A stretch of DNA of 64,000 bases from NCBI GenBank assembly GCA_044375415.1, contig JBILMS010000010.1, positions 3,069-67,068 of the forward strand, written 5' to 3'. Positions 9,901-17,999 of the stretch are shown one piece after another (the stretch's first letter is position 1; every line of letters starts with the position of its first letter). Source of the DNA: JAWXBG01 sp044375415. Its GTDB lineage: Bacteria > Bacteroidota > Bacteroidia > Flavobacteriales_D > Sanyastnellaceae. The notes under the pieces were generated by a model that was not told the origin of the DNA, ran no database searches, and saw only the letters and a program-made list of their open reading frames with translations. The position numbers were made by a program, and so were the translations under genes.

Positions 9901-10220
9901 CTATAGCTAGTTCCTAAAAAACAAAAGGAAAAGCCGATGGGAAATACCCCGGAAACGGCATCATCGGTGAGACTCACTGTGCTTCCGGCGATAGGATGCG
10001 GAGCAAAAGGAATGCTCGTAATCGTATAAGATGTACTCTCTAGTCCGGCTGTGGTGGTGGCTGTAAGGGTGAAAGGTTCCCCATTACACAACACGGTATC
10101 ATTCCCCAATGTTACTTGAGCTTTCAACGGCGAAACGCATAAGATTGCCAAAGCAACTAAAGTGGAGACCGCAAAATAAATGTTCTTGCGAAGGAGTTGG
10201 ATTAAGTAAACTTTTTCCAT
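6942..10220 (-). CDS. SprB-repeat giant adhesin with PKD domain and type B T9SS sorting domain
   Basis: I chose ATG 10220 (1092 residues) over the upstream 10271 because it starts the signal peptide (MEKVYLIQLLRKN ... SPLKAQ). After it comes a nidogen-like region of about 200 residues (IGSNGWISF, CIMGPWQDWNP, RRLVVTWDNVPMF, VQGLHN). Eight SprB-type repeats of about 80 residues follow, each with the pattern Y-x-W-s-(n/d) ... aG-x-Y-x-V-x-V-T-D-x-x-G-C. One PKD domain (VFFWDFGDGNTEN) and a gliding-motility C-terminal domain (FPNVFTPNVDSDN ... IFDRWGTELF) end it. The known relative SprB is the moving gliding adhesin of Flavobacterium. This protein is far smaller and may be a surface adhesin rather than a motility factor. 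It ends at a bidirectional terminator. Confidence 0.9.
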   Translation of the reverse strand: MEKVYLIQLLRKNIYFAVSTLVALAILCVSPLKAQVTLGNDTVLCNGEPFTLTATTTAGLESTSYTITSIPFAPHPIAGSTVSLTDDAVSGVFPIGFSFCFLGTSYSNFYIGSNGWISFTAGQSAAYTSASIPNTGANVPKNCIMGPWQDWNPGIGGTIRYQTQGTAPFRRLVVTWDNVPMFSCTGNLGKFQIVCYETTSVIENHIWNKPNCTGWAGGTAVQGLHNLAGTQAFVVPGRNSTQWTATNDARRYTPNGLSWYANGVFVGSDFSITIDPEVTTEYVATAILCNNTSSSDTLVVTVGLPLSFSTTEVTTTECTEATGSISVGIETDSEGPFTYQWADPINSNETELTGLDEGFYTLSITDDVTGCAIDTTFEITTEYQIFVFTEGSDINCADGSDGIATASASNGTGSYTYEWNDPQSQEGQTANNLNVGTYTVTVTDDIGCTETASVEISAPAALAINVDEAIYPLCFGDISGTATVSVEGGVGGYLFEWSNGTEGQTISGVGAGQYFVGVTDSNGCEGELQVNIIQPQPINPNEIIQDPTCDGFVDGYIQLDPIGGTAPFTFFWPQSGNTGSLEENLTVGLYEFVVTDDHGCVYEGSIELQPTAPMVLQTNTTDISCFGEDDGIGIADVSGGTPGYTYLWNDDQDQTGATATDLEPGTYSVVVTDAFGCQQTATITIAEPLQLNATIISNTDALCNNEGGGTATVSAQGGQPGYTYLWSNGETTETATDLSGGSAVVTVTDNNGCTDVVSVVIDEPAELEGASIGVNPECPNGTDGSATINMNGGVPPYSYDWDNGGSAAAINNLGGGQYTVLVTDANGCEFSSTVVLGEPNPIETNINVDDASCGDNDGSASAAGTSGGTSPYTYSWSGTGQTGNSADNLTSGNYTLVITDSNGCTESENFSVGEINFPNASISASTTEGPQPLTVTFTNNSTNGDVFFWDFGDGNTENTDNITSVINTFENDGSYDVILVVTSPGGCIDTAFINVFVFSDSYLAFPNVFTPNVDSDNITFKPIVAMQLRSYELIIFDRWGTELFRTSDTSRGWTGKNEGGIEMAEGTYYYVIAAEGFDGKKFDKGGNLTLLR

Positions 10221-10340
10221 AGTGGAATAATAGTAGGTTTTTAAGGTTGGCTGCGATTGGTCCAAGACCAAAACGGGTACTTTTGGTTGGCTCTGACAAA
10301 TCTAACAAACTTATGGGATGATTGTATTTTAGATGTAAAA

Positions 10341-10600
10341 GTTGTCCGAAAAAAGGCATTCTTCTCCGAGGGCCTCACCCTCCGCCCTCTCCAGAGGAGA
10401 GGGAACCGATTCTGCAAACTGAAAAGTTGACGTTTTATAAAGCCGCGAACTTTTGAAAACTGAAGATTTCACTAAACGTGAACGTTCCCCTCAATTACAG
10501 AGTGAGAGCGAAGAGTGAGAGTGGACGAATCGTTTTGAGAGACTGACCTACCTGTTTCTGTTTCTCTAAACTCAGAACTGTTCTGGGGTGAGGCTTTTCC
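10341..10600. repeat. Inverted-repeat bounded non-coding element
   Basis: The 420-bp gap between the two minus-strand cargo genes holds no convincing gene. It contains GCCTCACCC at 10372-10380 and its complement GGGTGAGGC at 10586-10594. Outside these, imperfectly matching arms (GTCCGAAAAAAGG near 10344 and CTTTTCCGAC near 10594-10603) extend the symmetry. Just inside are two hairpins: CCCTCTCC-AGA-GGAGAGGG (10385-10403) and CAGAAC-T-GTTCTG (10573-10585). This layout suggests a small non-autonomous mobile or REP-like element. There is no transposase, and target duplication was not identified. Confidence 0.45.
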
Positions 10601-10640
10601 GACGATTTTGGAGTCGAAGGGCTTACGTTCTTACCAAATT

Positions 10641-13600
10641 CTACCGAACCACAAGGCGCTGCGTGCGAACTAAAGTACCATCACATAGCGTCACAACATA
10701 GATACCCGAAGCAAAATCTGATACACGTAGGTACGTGGCACCCTCACGGTTGCTAGGCATGGTAATGTTGTTGACCACATTGCCGAACATGTCGGTAACG
10801 GTGGCAGTAACTCTTCCACCAAAACCGGAATATTCAATGCGACACATGTCTTCTACCGGATTTGGATAAACCCGAAGCGTAGTCAGTGGTTTTTGTGTTT
10901 CCATAACACTCACCAGATCTGTTTCAAAGTGAAAATAATGTTTGATTTCTTTACCAAAATCATTTTCGAACACTTCGAAGTCTATGCCCTGCACACGATC
11001 CAATCGACAAGAACCATTGCCGTCGTTGTTTGCAAAAAAGCTCAGGCCATCTTCACCACTGTCTTCTAAATGGAACATATAACAACCTTCATTGATAAAC
11101 AAAGTATCGCGATAGGTAGTGTTGCCTTCGTTATAATCATCGCGATGCCAAACAATGTTTCCCGCGATATCATACAAAGTAGCCTCTGATTCCCAATAAG
11201 CGCTGTTGGTTTTAAGCACTACTATCATGCGGTTGTCGTCATCTTCTCCTGTACCATAAGTGTACGTGGGAGGTCGGTGAAAACTGCTCGTAGCGTAATC
11301 GTTGTATGGGTTATTGTCGATAAACAAATCGTTCACATAACTCAACTGAGCAAAGAAAGTAAGTGTTGCATCATCATCTCCCGACCATAAAGTCGGATCG
11401 GTACTTAGCAATTCAACATCTTCGTATTCACCAAAGGCTAAATTTCCATTCCATGTGTATGAATCTACATTTCCTCCAACGATACCAAAGTTGATACTGC
11501 AATTGGTAATGGGATCAATACCCATATTGCGAATGCGAATAACAGGATTGTCGCACATTGGATTTTCGCGACTGAACAATCGGAAATTACTTGGAGAAAG
11601 AATGCGGTCTATTTCCACATCTACTTGATGTTTCATCTCCCCATAGGTTATCATTTGAGATTCGAAAACATAGTTTCCATACGGATCTTCTTCAATATTG
11701 TAGTCAACACTCACACTGCCATTTTGAATGAAAGGTGTGAGTTCGAATTCTTCGAGTTTGCCTTCTTTACCGGGACACCATCCGGCGCGCGCATATATCC
11801 ATGTACCACCTTGAGGATACAGAGGGTTGTCTGCGCAATCATGCATTATTTCCCAAGCCCATTGCTGTGTTCCATTTACATCCACGCTGTGTGTGTTGTA
11901 ACAAAACTCCGCACAGTTATTTCCACTTCCAAATCCGTGACCGGTGGCTACAGTTTTAAGTTTTAATCCTTCTTCACCCTCTTCCATTTCAAAACTACGT
12001 TCAGTCACGAAGTCATCCATGTTAGACAAACCGTAGTTTCCTACCCAGAAATTTTCAACACGCTTAACTTCACGTGGGGAAGGGCCTTCAATGAATAAGA
12101 ATTGCAGATCCAAAAGTTCTTGCCAATTGCCGGCCTCAAGTTCAACTGAATCGCGAAGTAGGGGAGCAAAATCAGTCACGTCGTAGATCCATGTCCAACC
12201 TTCTTCGAGGTCGAGCTGGATACCGTATGGAGTAATGTAACGACCCAATTCAAAACGATTGATGACTTCAAAAGGTGCTTGATAATAGCTGAGATCATCA
12301 TTGCTCAGTGTATATTCTGAATTGACAAGAGTGGAGTCTATTTTTTGACCGGCGGGATTGTAGGTATATGAATAACCAATATTCCAAGCATACCCTAGAT
12401 CGATTAAATCAATTTCGTTTCCGTTTACTGCGTATTCGGCAACTGAAACAGGAGCAACTGCTACTTGATATTCGCCGATTACATTTGTTTGGTTGATCTG
12501 GTAGCTGCCTTGGTAAAATGTCATGTAGGGTCGAGCATACTCAAGATTTTCATTTCTCCAAAGATCTTTTCCCTTGTGTAAATCTCTGCTTGCATTGCCC
12601 AAAAGATCGCCGTGAAAATTATTCCCACTGTGATCCAAAATACCTTCGTTATAGCCTTCATTGAAATTGTAATACACCAACAAATTGGCATTAGGAGCAA
12701 GATCAACATTCATACTATTTTGAATATCGGCATCAGTCAATTCGACATTGTAGATGGCAAACTCATCAATTTTTCCGCGATAGTAATTATTCCAAGTAAC
12801 CGCAGATCCAAGAGCGAATTCAACGATGCCGCTGAGTGGATTATCGAGATTGGTACCGCTATGCCATAAAACACCATTGAGGAAAATTTTCATCGAGCCG
12901 GTCGTAGTGTTTTTAGTAAAGGCCCAATGGTTCCATTGACCTTCGAAATCGGATGTATTGGCCAGTTTGTCGATGCGATCATAGCCGCCTTCATTGCCTG
13001 CATCCCAATACACACGACTATTACTCCAAGGAAGATGAGAATTCAGAACTCGTCCATTTTGTGCATTTCGTCCTTCAAACACAGTGCCGTCCATGGGTTG
13101 AAATTCGGCATCTCCATTTAGCCAAAACGAAATAGTAATTTGATCGGTAACGGCTTCAAAAACCTCTGCCGGAACCTGCAATTCATCACTTGAGTTAAAA
13201 TGAATGTATCGATCATTTCCTTCGGAGTGAACTCCCGAGTAAAATGAAGCAGATTGTCCGGCAAGGGATACAATAGGTTCAATCAGTTCGTCGGTATATG
13301 ATATATCAACGATAATATTTGAAGTGCCATCCCAAAAGTATGGAGTATTAAAAATGAACTCTTGCAGTCCATTACCTAAAAGGGTTAAATCCTGGTTATA
13401 GACTTCCGTTAGTCCGGTGTTGTCGAAACCAAGAAGTTCGTTTGCAGAAGTTGATTTTATTCGGATAGAAAATTGCGCAGCATGAGCATTGGATGCTTCA
13501 AAATTCAAAGCAATTTTCTTAATATCTCCAATTGTTAAACCTGCCGCAGTAAGTTCATTGGCTCGGTATATATACTGAAGTCGTTGCGCGCTATTTTGAG

Positions 13601-14102
13601 TAAAGGGACCGGCAATAGAAATGTCATTGTCACCGGGAATAAAGGCAGATTCATTTAAGGTTATAGCTGTGCTTACGATTTGCTCATATTGATATGTATT
13701 AAAAACCGGATTGTTCGTTAAATCGCGGGTGTCAAAGTCGAGATTTTCGATTAGATATTGTGGGTGAGTGACGGCATTTGAATCGAGCAAACCCGTATGT
13801 TGGAAGAGGAAATTGTATGCGAGATAATCCCATTCGCCACATGGAAATCCGAGGTTTCCGGCCGTTCCATCTTCAAAACATTTCAGTTTGTGGTACATCA
13901 AAATCTTTTGATATTCTAAACCGTTATCGCTAGCGGGAAATTCAAACCAACGCCTTCCGGGACTATCGTATGCCGTATTCGGATTGTTCTGTGCTTCAAA
14001 GGTGAACGTTTGCACGATGGTAGTGTCACCCGGATCTGCATATACAGATGTGAAAGAAAAACATACGAGAACAACAAGGCTAAACTGTAAAAATGTTTTC
14101 AT
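10641..14102 (-). CDS. Secreted PNGase F-like protein with inserted LamG module and T9SS tail
   Basis: Start ATG 14102 begins the signal peptide (MKTFLQFSLVVLVCFSFTSVYA), giving 1153 residues. Blocks matching peptide-N-glycosidase F appear in order: PCGEWDYLAY (Asp92, corresponding to the family's catalytic Asp60), GRYITPYG...YDVTDF (about 620-645), FIEGPS, NNCAEFCYNTHSVDVNG (Glu732, corresponding to Glu206) and GGTWIYARAGWCPG. PNGase F cleaves asparagine-linked glycans from glycoproteins. About 500 residues separate the first two blocks, which are nearly adjacent in Elizabethkingia PNGase F. This stretch includes a LamG/concanavalin-like domain at roughly 280-460 (ITISFWLNGDAEF, WNHWAFTKN, GKIDEFAIYN). 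The C-terminus is a type A T9SS sorting domain (RVYPNPVEDMCRIEY). Fold assignment is good; enzymatic activity is inferred. Confidence 0.8.
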   Translation of the reverse strand: MKTFLQFSLVVLVCFSFTSVYADPGDTTIVQTFTFEAQNNPNTAYDSPGRRWFEFPASDNGLEYQKILMYHKLKCFEDGTAGNLGFPCGEWDYLAYNFLFQHTGLLDSNAVTHPQYLIENLDFDTRDLTNNPVFNTYQYEQIVSTAITLNESAFIPGDNDISIAGPFTQNSAQRLQYIYRANELTAAGLTIGDIKKIALNFEASNAHAAQFSIRIKSTSANELLGFDNTGLTEVYNQDLTLLGNGLQEFIFNTPYFWDGTSNIIVDISYTDELIEPIVSLAGQSASFYSGVHSEGNDRYIHFNSSDELQVPAEVFEAVTDQITISFWLNGDAEFQPMDGTVFEGRNAQNGRVLNSHLPWSNSRVYWDAGNEGGYDRIDKLANTSDFEGQWNHWAFTKNTTTGSMKIFLNGVLWHSGTNLDNPLSGIVEFALGSAVTWNNYYRGKIDEFAIYNVELTDADIQNSMNVDLAPNANLLVYYNFNEGYNEGILDHSGNNFHGDLLGNASRDLHKGKDLWRNENLEYARPYMTFYQGSYQINQTNVIGEYQVAVAPVSVAEYAVNGNEIDLIDLGYAWNIGYSYTYNPAGQKIDSTLVNSEYTLSNDDLSYYQAPFEVINRFELGRYITPYGIQLDLEEGWTWIYDVTDFAPLLRDSVELEAGNWQELLDLQFLFIEGPSPREVKRVENFWVGNYGLSNMDDFVTERSFEMEEGEEGLKLKTVATGHGFGSGNNCAEFCYNTHSVDVNGTQQWAWEIMHDCADNPLYPQGGTWIYARAGWCPGKEGKLEEFELTPFIQNGSVSVDYNIEEDPYGNYVFESQMITYGEMKHQVDVEIDRILSPSNFRLFSRENPMCDNPVIRIRNMGIDPITNCSINFGIVGGNVDSYTWNGNLAFGEYEDVELLSTDPTLWSGDDDATLTFFAQLSYVNDLFIDNNPYNDYATSSFHRPPTYTYGTGEDDDNRMIVVLKTNSAYWESEATLYDIAGNIVWHRDDYNEGNTTYRDTLFINEGCYMFHLEDSGEDGLSFFANNDGNGSCRLDRVQGIDFEVFENDFGKEIKHYFHFETDLVSVMETQKPLTTLRVYPNPVEDMCRIEYSGFGGRVTATVTDMFGNVVNNITMPSNREGATYLRVSDFASGIYVVTLCDGTLVRTQRLVVR

Positions 14103-14144
14103 GTGTAAAATCATCTATTTGGGGTTGAAAATAGGTCAAACGTT

Positions 14145-15554
14145 TTATAAAGGAGATACCTCGGGACGGGATCTTTCAGAAAATGACTTTTCTATGAAAA
14201 TGAAAAGAATCAGCAAAATGTATTCGGCTGCTATCAGAGTGTACTTTTCTTTCCACACTCCCGGACCATAATGAGAATAACTTAATACGATGAGGAAACT
14301 CCAATAAACCACATATCTCCGTTCGGTAAATACGGACAGAAACAACGGCAGAATAAGGTACCAAGGATGCACTGTAGTCGAAAATAAAATATGAATGGTA
14401 GATACAAGTAACATCGATAAAAAGAGCTTTTGTCGAAATGCCGGAATAAAGGAGCGAATGGAAATGTAAACGATCGTACAAGCCGCCAAAATAGGACCTA
14501 TGAAATCTATTTCGTTGTATCCTCTGATCAAACTGGAGAGTTCTCTCAAGACATAATAGAAAGAAGCATTGAACTCAAATTGTCGGAAATAAAGATCTAG
14601 ACTATGACCTATGTTTTGAAGCCATTCCAATGAAACAAAAGGAGTGAAGAAAAATAGCGTCAATCCGACGGAAATCAAGCCGAATACAAAACTTTTCCAC
14701 CAACCTATAATGGGTATAAGCAAGGGTAAAAACATCAGGGGAATGAGTTTCGTCGATATTGCTAATCCGAAGGCAACCGCGGAAATAGCAAACAACAACC
14801 ACTTCGAATTAAAATTCTGGTCTTTTGAAAAAGTAGGATCTGAGTTGTCGAAACCCCCGTTGGTTTTCTCTACAAAAGAGACTAGGAAAAACATGGCTAT
14901 CGACATAAAAAATATCATGAAACCTTCGGGATGAAGATTTCCGGAAAGTTCAATTATAATAAGTGGGTTCAGAACATAAAGCAGACTTGTTTCAATCGGT
15001 TTGCGGAGTTTTTTTAAAATGAGAATTATAAAAAACACAGTGCCGACTTCGAAAAGAACCATCCATAATCGCAGCCAAAACACAAAAACACCTGTATCGG
15101 AGCCCGATAAAGAAACTGTCATTGCCCACATGAACTGACAGACAGGAGGATATACCGTATAGTATTCTTGCGAATTAAGTTGATCGAACAAAGATTGATC
15201 GACCCCGGAAATGGAGTTTGGTTGATAGAGAAATTCTCGAGGCGTATAACTGAACACCATTTGCGGGTTGGAATTGGCAATGGTTCCATCCCACAAAAAG
15301 CGGTAATAATCGGTACTTAGAAGAGGTTCGCTGAAAAAGGTCGCCAAGCGAATAAGTACGGTAAGTGCAAGGATTTTACTGGTATTAAGTCTTATTCTAT
15401 TGAAAATTAGCAAATAAGCTCCAAAAGCAATTAGATAAGGTAGAAGTAATGAGAGGAAATGATAGCGGTCGGAGAAGAGAGATAGGTAAAGTAACGCTAT
15501 CATTAGAGTCGTTAATCCAATGAAAAAGAGGAGTTTATTCTTTTTTGAGTCCAT
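14145..15554 (-). CDS. GT87-like integral membrane glycosyltransferase
   Basis: The start at 15554 (MDSKKNKLLFFIGLTT) is preferred over 15581 because the longer form overlaps a terminator hairpin. The roughly 470-residue product is a polytopic membrane protein with about 11 hydrophobic segments. Near the end of the first third it carries STDYYRFLWDGTIANSNP, the aspartate-containing first loop typical of GT-C transferases that use polyprenyl-phosphate sugars, followed by QEYYTVYPPVCQFMW. Relatives are annotated as GT87/DUF2029 mannosyltransferases. The donor and acceptor are unknown. A role in glycan or lipoglycan assembly on the periplasmic face is the usual inference. Confidence 0.72.
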   Translation of the reverse strand: MDSKKNKLLFFIGLTTLMIALLYLSLFSDRYHFLSLLLPYLIAFGAYLLIFNRIRLNTSKILALTVLIRLATFFSEPLLSTDYYRFLWDGTIANSNPQMVFSYTPREFLYQPNSISGVDQSLFDQLNSQEYYTVYPPVCQFMWAMTVSLSGSDTGVFVFWLRLWMVLFEVGTVFFIILILKKLRKPIETSLLYVLNPLIIIELSGNLHPEGFMIFFMSIAMFFLVSFVEKTNGGFDNSDPTFSKDQNFNSKWLLFAISAVAFGLAISTKLIPLMFLPLLIPIIGWWKSFVFGLISVGLTLFFFTPFVSLEWLQNIGHSLDLYFRQFEFNASFYYVLRELSSLIRGYNEIDFIGPILAACTIVYISIRSFIPAFRQKLFLSMLLVSTIHILFSTTVHPWYLILPLFLSVFTERRYVVYWSFLIVLSYSHYGPGVWKEKYTLIAAEYILLILFIFIEKSFSERSRPEVSPL

Positions 15555-15579
15555 TTTCAGATTGGAAATGTAGGGCAAC

Positions 15580-15605
15580 AAAAAAGGGCTCCAAAGAACC
15601 CCTTT
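15580..15605 (-). terminator. Terminator of the response regulator gene
   Basis: Read on the minus strand, AAAGGGG and CCCTTT arms enclose an 11-nt loop and run into five or six U residues. It lies about 100 bp after the regulator's stop at 15701 and before the glycosyltransferase start at 15554. Confidence 0.6.
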
Positions 15606-15700
15606 CTGTAAACCTGCAAGGAAAATTTTGAAACCAACGCAGTCCTGGAAAACTGCGTACCGTTATTTAGACGGTGGAATAAAGTTTGGTTGCCTGTTTT

Positions 15701-16414
15701 TTAGAAACTTTTTTCTATTGGCGTAAACTTGTATCCTACACCTCTGACGGAGTGGAAGTAAATGGGTTGCCTCGAATTGGGCTCAAAATGTTTACGGAAA
15801 AGAAGAATAAAGTTGTCAATCGTGCGTGTACTGGGGAAAACATCGTATCCCCAAATTTTTTCAAGAATCTCTTCGCGGGACACAACCTCTCCCTTTTTTT
15901 GGATTAAAAGTTTGAGCAACATGACCTCTTTTCGGGATAATTGGTGATTATTTCCCTCTTTATCGATAATGGTAAATGTTAAAAAGTTGACCTTATTTCC
16001 CCCGAATTCATATTCGTTGACATCATCGAGGGATGTGTATCCGGTATTTTTTCGTGTAATGAGTTTTTGAACACGGATGAGAAGCTCTTCGAAATCGAAG
16101 GGTTTTGGCAAGTAATCGTCACCCCCGGCCCTCAAACCCTCAATTCTCTCTTTGCTACTTCCTTTCGCCGACAAAAAGAGAACAGGCGTTTTTATTCCCT
16201 CTAAACGGATGGTTTCACAAATCGTAATTCCATCGACTTCGGGCAACATAACATCGAGAATACACAGATCAAATGCCTGATTTCGAAATTTATCGAGTGC
16301 TATCGGTCCCGTGGCAGCGTGAATAACCTTATATCCTTCCATTTCCAAGTTTAGTCGGATCATGGAAGCAATGCTCTCTTCATCTTCTACCAGCAATATT
16401 CTGTATTCGTCCAT
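15701..16414 (-). CDS. OmpR/PhoB-family response regulator
   Basis: This 237-residue two-domain regulator has a receiver domain (1-120) with acidic pocket EDEE (residues 10-13), phospho-acceptor Asp54 (CILDVMLP), switch Ser82 and Lys104 (YLPKPF). A winged-helix DNA-binding domain follows at about 130-235 (LSRKEVMLLKLL, RTIDNFILLFRKHFE, RGVGYKF). No histidine kinase gene is adjacent, so it is an orphan here. Its targets cannot be inferred. It is divergent from the menI-menF pair, and the 110-bp intergenic region could be shared by both promoters. Confidence 0.92.
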   Translation of the reverse strand: MDEYRILLVEDEESIASMIRLNLEMEGYKVIHAATGPIALDKFRNQAFDLCILDVMLPEVDGITICETIRLEGIKTPVLFLSAKGSSKERIEGLRAGGDDYLPKPFDFEELLIRVQKLITRKNTGYTSLDDVNEYEFGGNKVNFLTFTIIDKEGNNHQLSRKEVMLLKLLIQKKGEVVSREEILEKIWGYDVFPSTRTIDNFILLFRKHFEPNSRQPIYFHSVRGVGYKFTPIEKSF

Positions 16415-16524
16415 TCTTTTGATTCAATGTGCCAGCAATATTACAACTCTGTGTGCGGCATATAGAGGAACTTTTATGTGCGATCATTGTTCATTCCGTG
16501 CGACCTAATTACCTTGCCCCCGTT

Positions 16525-16944
16525 ATGAATAAAGAATTAGAAGAAAAATTTGCCCATCTGAGTAAAAACACATTGATGGAAGCTTTGGGCATGGAATTCA
16601 TTCACATTTCCGAGGGACACGTAGAAGCAAGGATACCTGTAGACCACAGAACACATCAGCCTTATGGAGTTTTGCACGGTGGAGCAAGTGCTGCATTGGC
16701 CGAAACCTTAGGGAGTTTTGGTTCTCATTTTTTGGTAGAACAGGAGGGAGCCCAAGCATTCGGTGTCGAACTCAATATTAATCATGTCAAAAGTGTACGC
16801 TCCGGTTGGGTGCGTGGTATTGCTCGTATAAAACATCAAGGGAGAAGTCTGCATGTTTGGAACATCGACATTGTAGATGATTCCGAGCAATTGGTGGCTA
16901 CCTCTCGACTAACGGTCATGATACGTGAGCGAAAAAATGGATGA
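16525..16944 (+). CDS. menI: Hotdog-fold thioesterase, probable DHNA-CoA thioesterase
   Basis: The start ATG 16525 (MNKELEEKFAHLSKN) gives 139 residues, the normal size for this family; the longer open frame from 16429 has no family support. The core motif HRTHQPYGVLHGGASAALAE matches PaaI/MenI-type hotdog thioesterases, with the Glu after HGG as the catalytic residue. MenI hydrolyses 1,4-dihydroxy-2-naphthoyl-CoA in menaquinone synthesis. The specific assignment leans on the next gene, an isochorismate synthase whose ATG at 16937 overlaps this stop by 8 bp, so the two are translationally coupled. On sequence alone it could be another acyl-CoA thioesterase. Confidence 0.8.
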   Translation: MNKELEEKFAHLSKNTLMEALGMEFIHISEGHVEARIPVDHRTHQPYGVLHGGASAALAETLGSFGSHFLVEQEGAQAFGVELNINHVKSVRSGWVRGIARIKHQGRSLHVWNIDIVDDSEQLVATSRLTVMIRERKNG

Positions 16945-17905
16945 TACTTCGGCGATACATCGCATTTTAATGAACAAAGAGCCCTTTCTCTTTTTTGCCA
17001 AAGCGGGAGAAAGAGAGTTGATTTCTTCCGATCTCATTGATTTATCAAGGTTTGTCATATCAAATTTTGAACTTACTCCTTTTTCAAATTCTGAGCGGGG
17101 CAGCGAGGACTTAGAAATTTCTAAAGAAGAATACATTCTTCGTCTTGGTAAAATGATTGAAGAATTGAAATCGGGTGAATATGAAAAGGCCGTATTTAGT
17201 CGAATAAAGAAGGTAGATAGAGGAAATGATCCGGCGCTTCTCGAAAAACTTTTTATGGGCTTGATGGGAGCATATCCATTGGCACATATTTTTCTATTTA
17301 AAAGTCGGGAAAATCAACTTTGGATTGGAGCGAGTCCGGAATTACTCTTTCGTAAAAGAGGCAAGAAGATCGAAACAATGGCCTTGGCGGGCACGCAGAA
17401 AAAGGTCGAAGGTCAGAACTTAAGTGAATATACTTGGGGGGGCAAAGAGATTCGGGAGCACCAAGTGGTGGCCGATTTTATTATCTCAAAACTAGAGAAA
17501 CTGGGCATAACGGGAATTCACAGAGGGGAGATGGAAACCGTTGAGGCCGGACAGGTAGTTCACCTCAAAACAAAAATTGAATTCGAAACAGAAGTAGATA
17601 AGGGAATATTAGCGGAGACATTACATCCTACGCCCGCGGTAGGTGGATTTCCAAGAGATAGAGCACTGTTGGCAATAGCTAATCACGAACTACATAGAAG
17701 AAATTATTATGCCGGTTATATTGGTGTTCATTATTCCGATGAAGATTCGGATTACATCGTAAATCTTAGATGTATGCGGGTTTTCCCGAGTCATTTTTCA
17801 CTTTTTGTAGGTGGTGGTATCAACGCTCAATCCGACCCCGAATCCGAATGGCAAGAAACGGAATTGAAATCGAGAACATTGATTGATGTAATTGCGATGG
17901 CGTAG
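16937..17905 (+). CDS. menF: Isochorismate synthase
   Basis: A chorismate-binding enzyme of about 322 residues that converts chorismate to isochorismate, the committed step to menaquinone. The catalytic domain is complete: EYEKAVFSRIKKV, LWIGASPELL, METMALAGTQ-like region (IETMALAGTQKK), KEIREHQVVADFI, LHPTPAVGGFPRD, YYAGYIGVH and FVGGGINAQSDPESEW. It is shorter than E. coli MenF (about 430) because the N-terminal region is trimmed, which is common in Bacteroidota. ATG 16937 was chosen; GTG 16925 in the same frame is possible. The stop lies at the edge of a palindromic repeat block (17902-17959). MenI upstream supports a menaquinone role rather than a siderophore one. Confidence 0.9.
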   Translation: MDDTSAIHRILMNKEPFLFFAKAGERELISSDLIDLSRFVISNFELTPFSNSERGSEDLEISKEEYILRLGKMIEELKSGEYEKAVFSRIKKVDRGNDPALLEKLFMGLMGAYPLAHIFLFKSRENQLWIGASPELLFRKRGKKIETMALAGTQKKVEGQNLSEYTWGGKEIREHQVVADFIISKLEKLGITGIHRGEMETVEAGQVVHLKTKIEFETEVDKGILAETLHPTPAVGGFPRDRALLAIANHELHRRNYYAGYIGVHYSDEDSDYIVNLRCMRVFPSHFSLFVGGGINAQSDPESEWQETELKSRTLIDVIAMA

Positions 17906-17959
17906 GGACGGACTGCCGTCCGTCCCCACGCCGTCCGTCCCCACGCCGTCCGTCCCCAC
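17902..17959. repeat. Triplicated 15-bp repeat with an inverted copy at the menF stop
   Basis: Three perfect head-to-tail copies of GCCGTCCGTCCCCAC occupy 17915-17929, 17930-17944 and 17945-17959. The sequence just before (GTAGGGACGGAC, 17902-17913) is the near-complement of the unit, so it can pair with any of the copies. The block is much richer in G+C than its surroundings and begins inside the menF stop codon. It is 40 bp upstream of the ApbE-like start. Confidence 0.85.
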
Positions 17960-17999
17960 CATTTGCACAATCCTCTTGTTTCCCTTTATTTTTGTTCCG

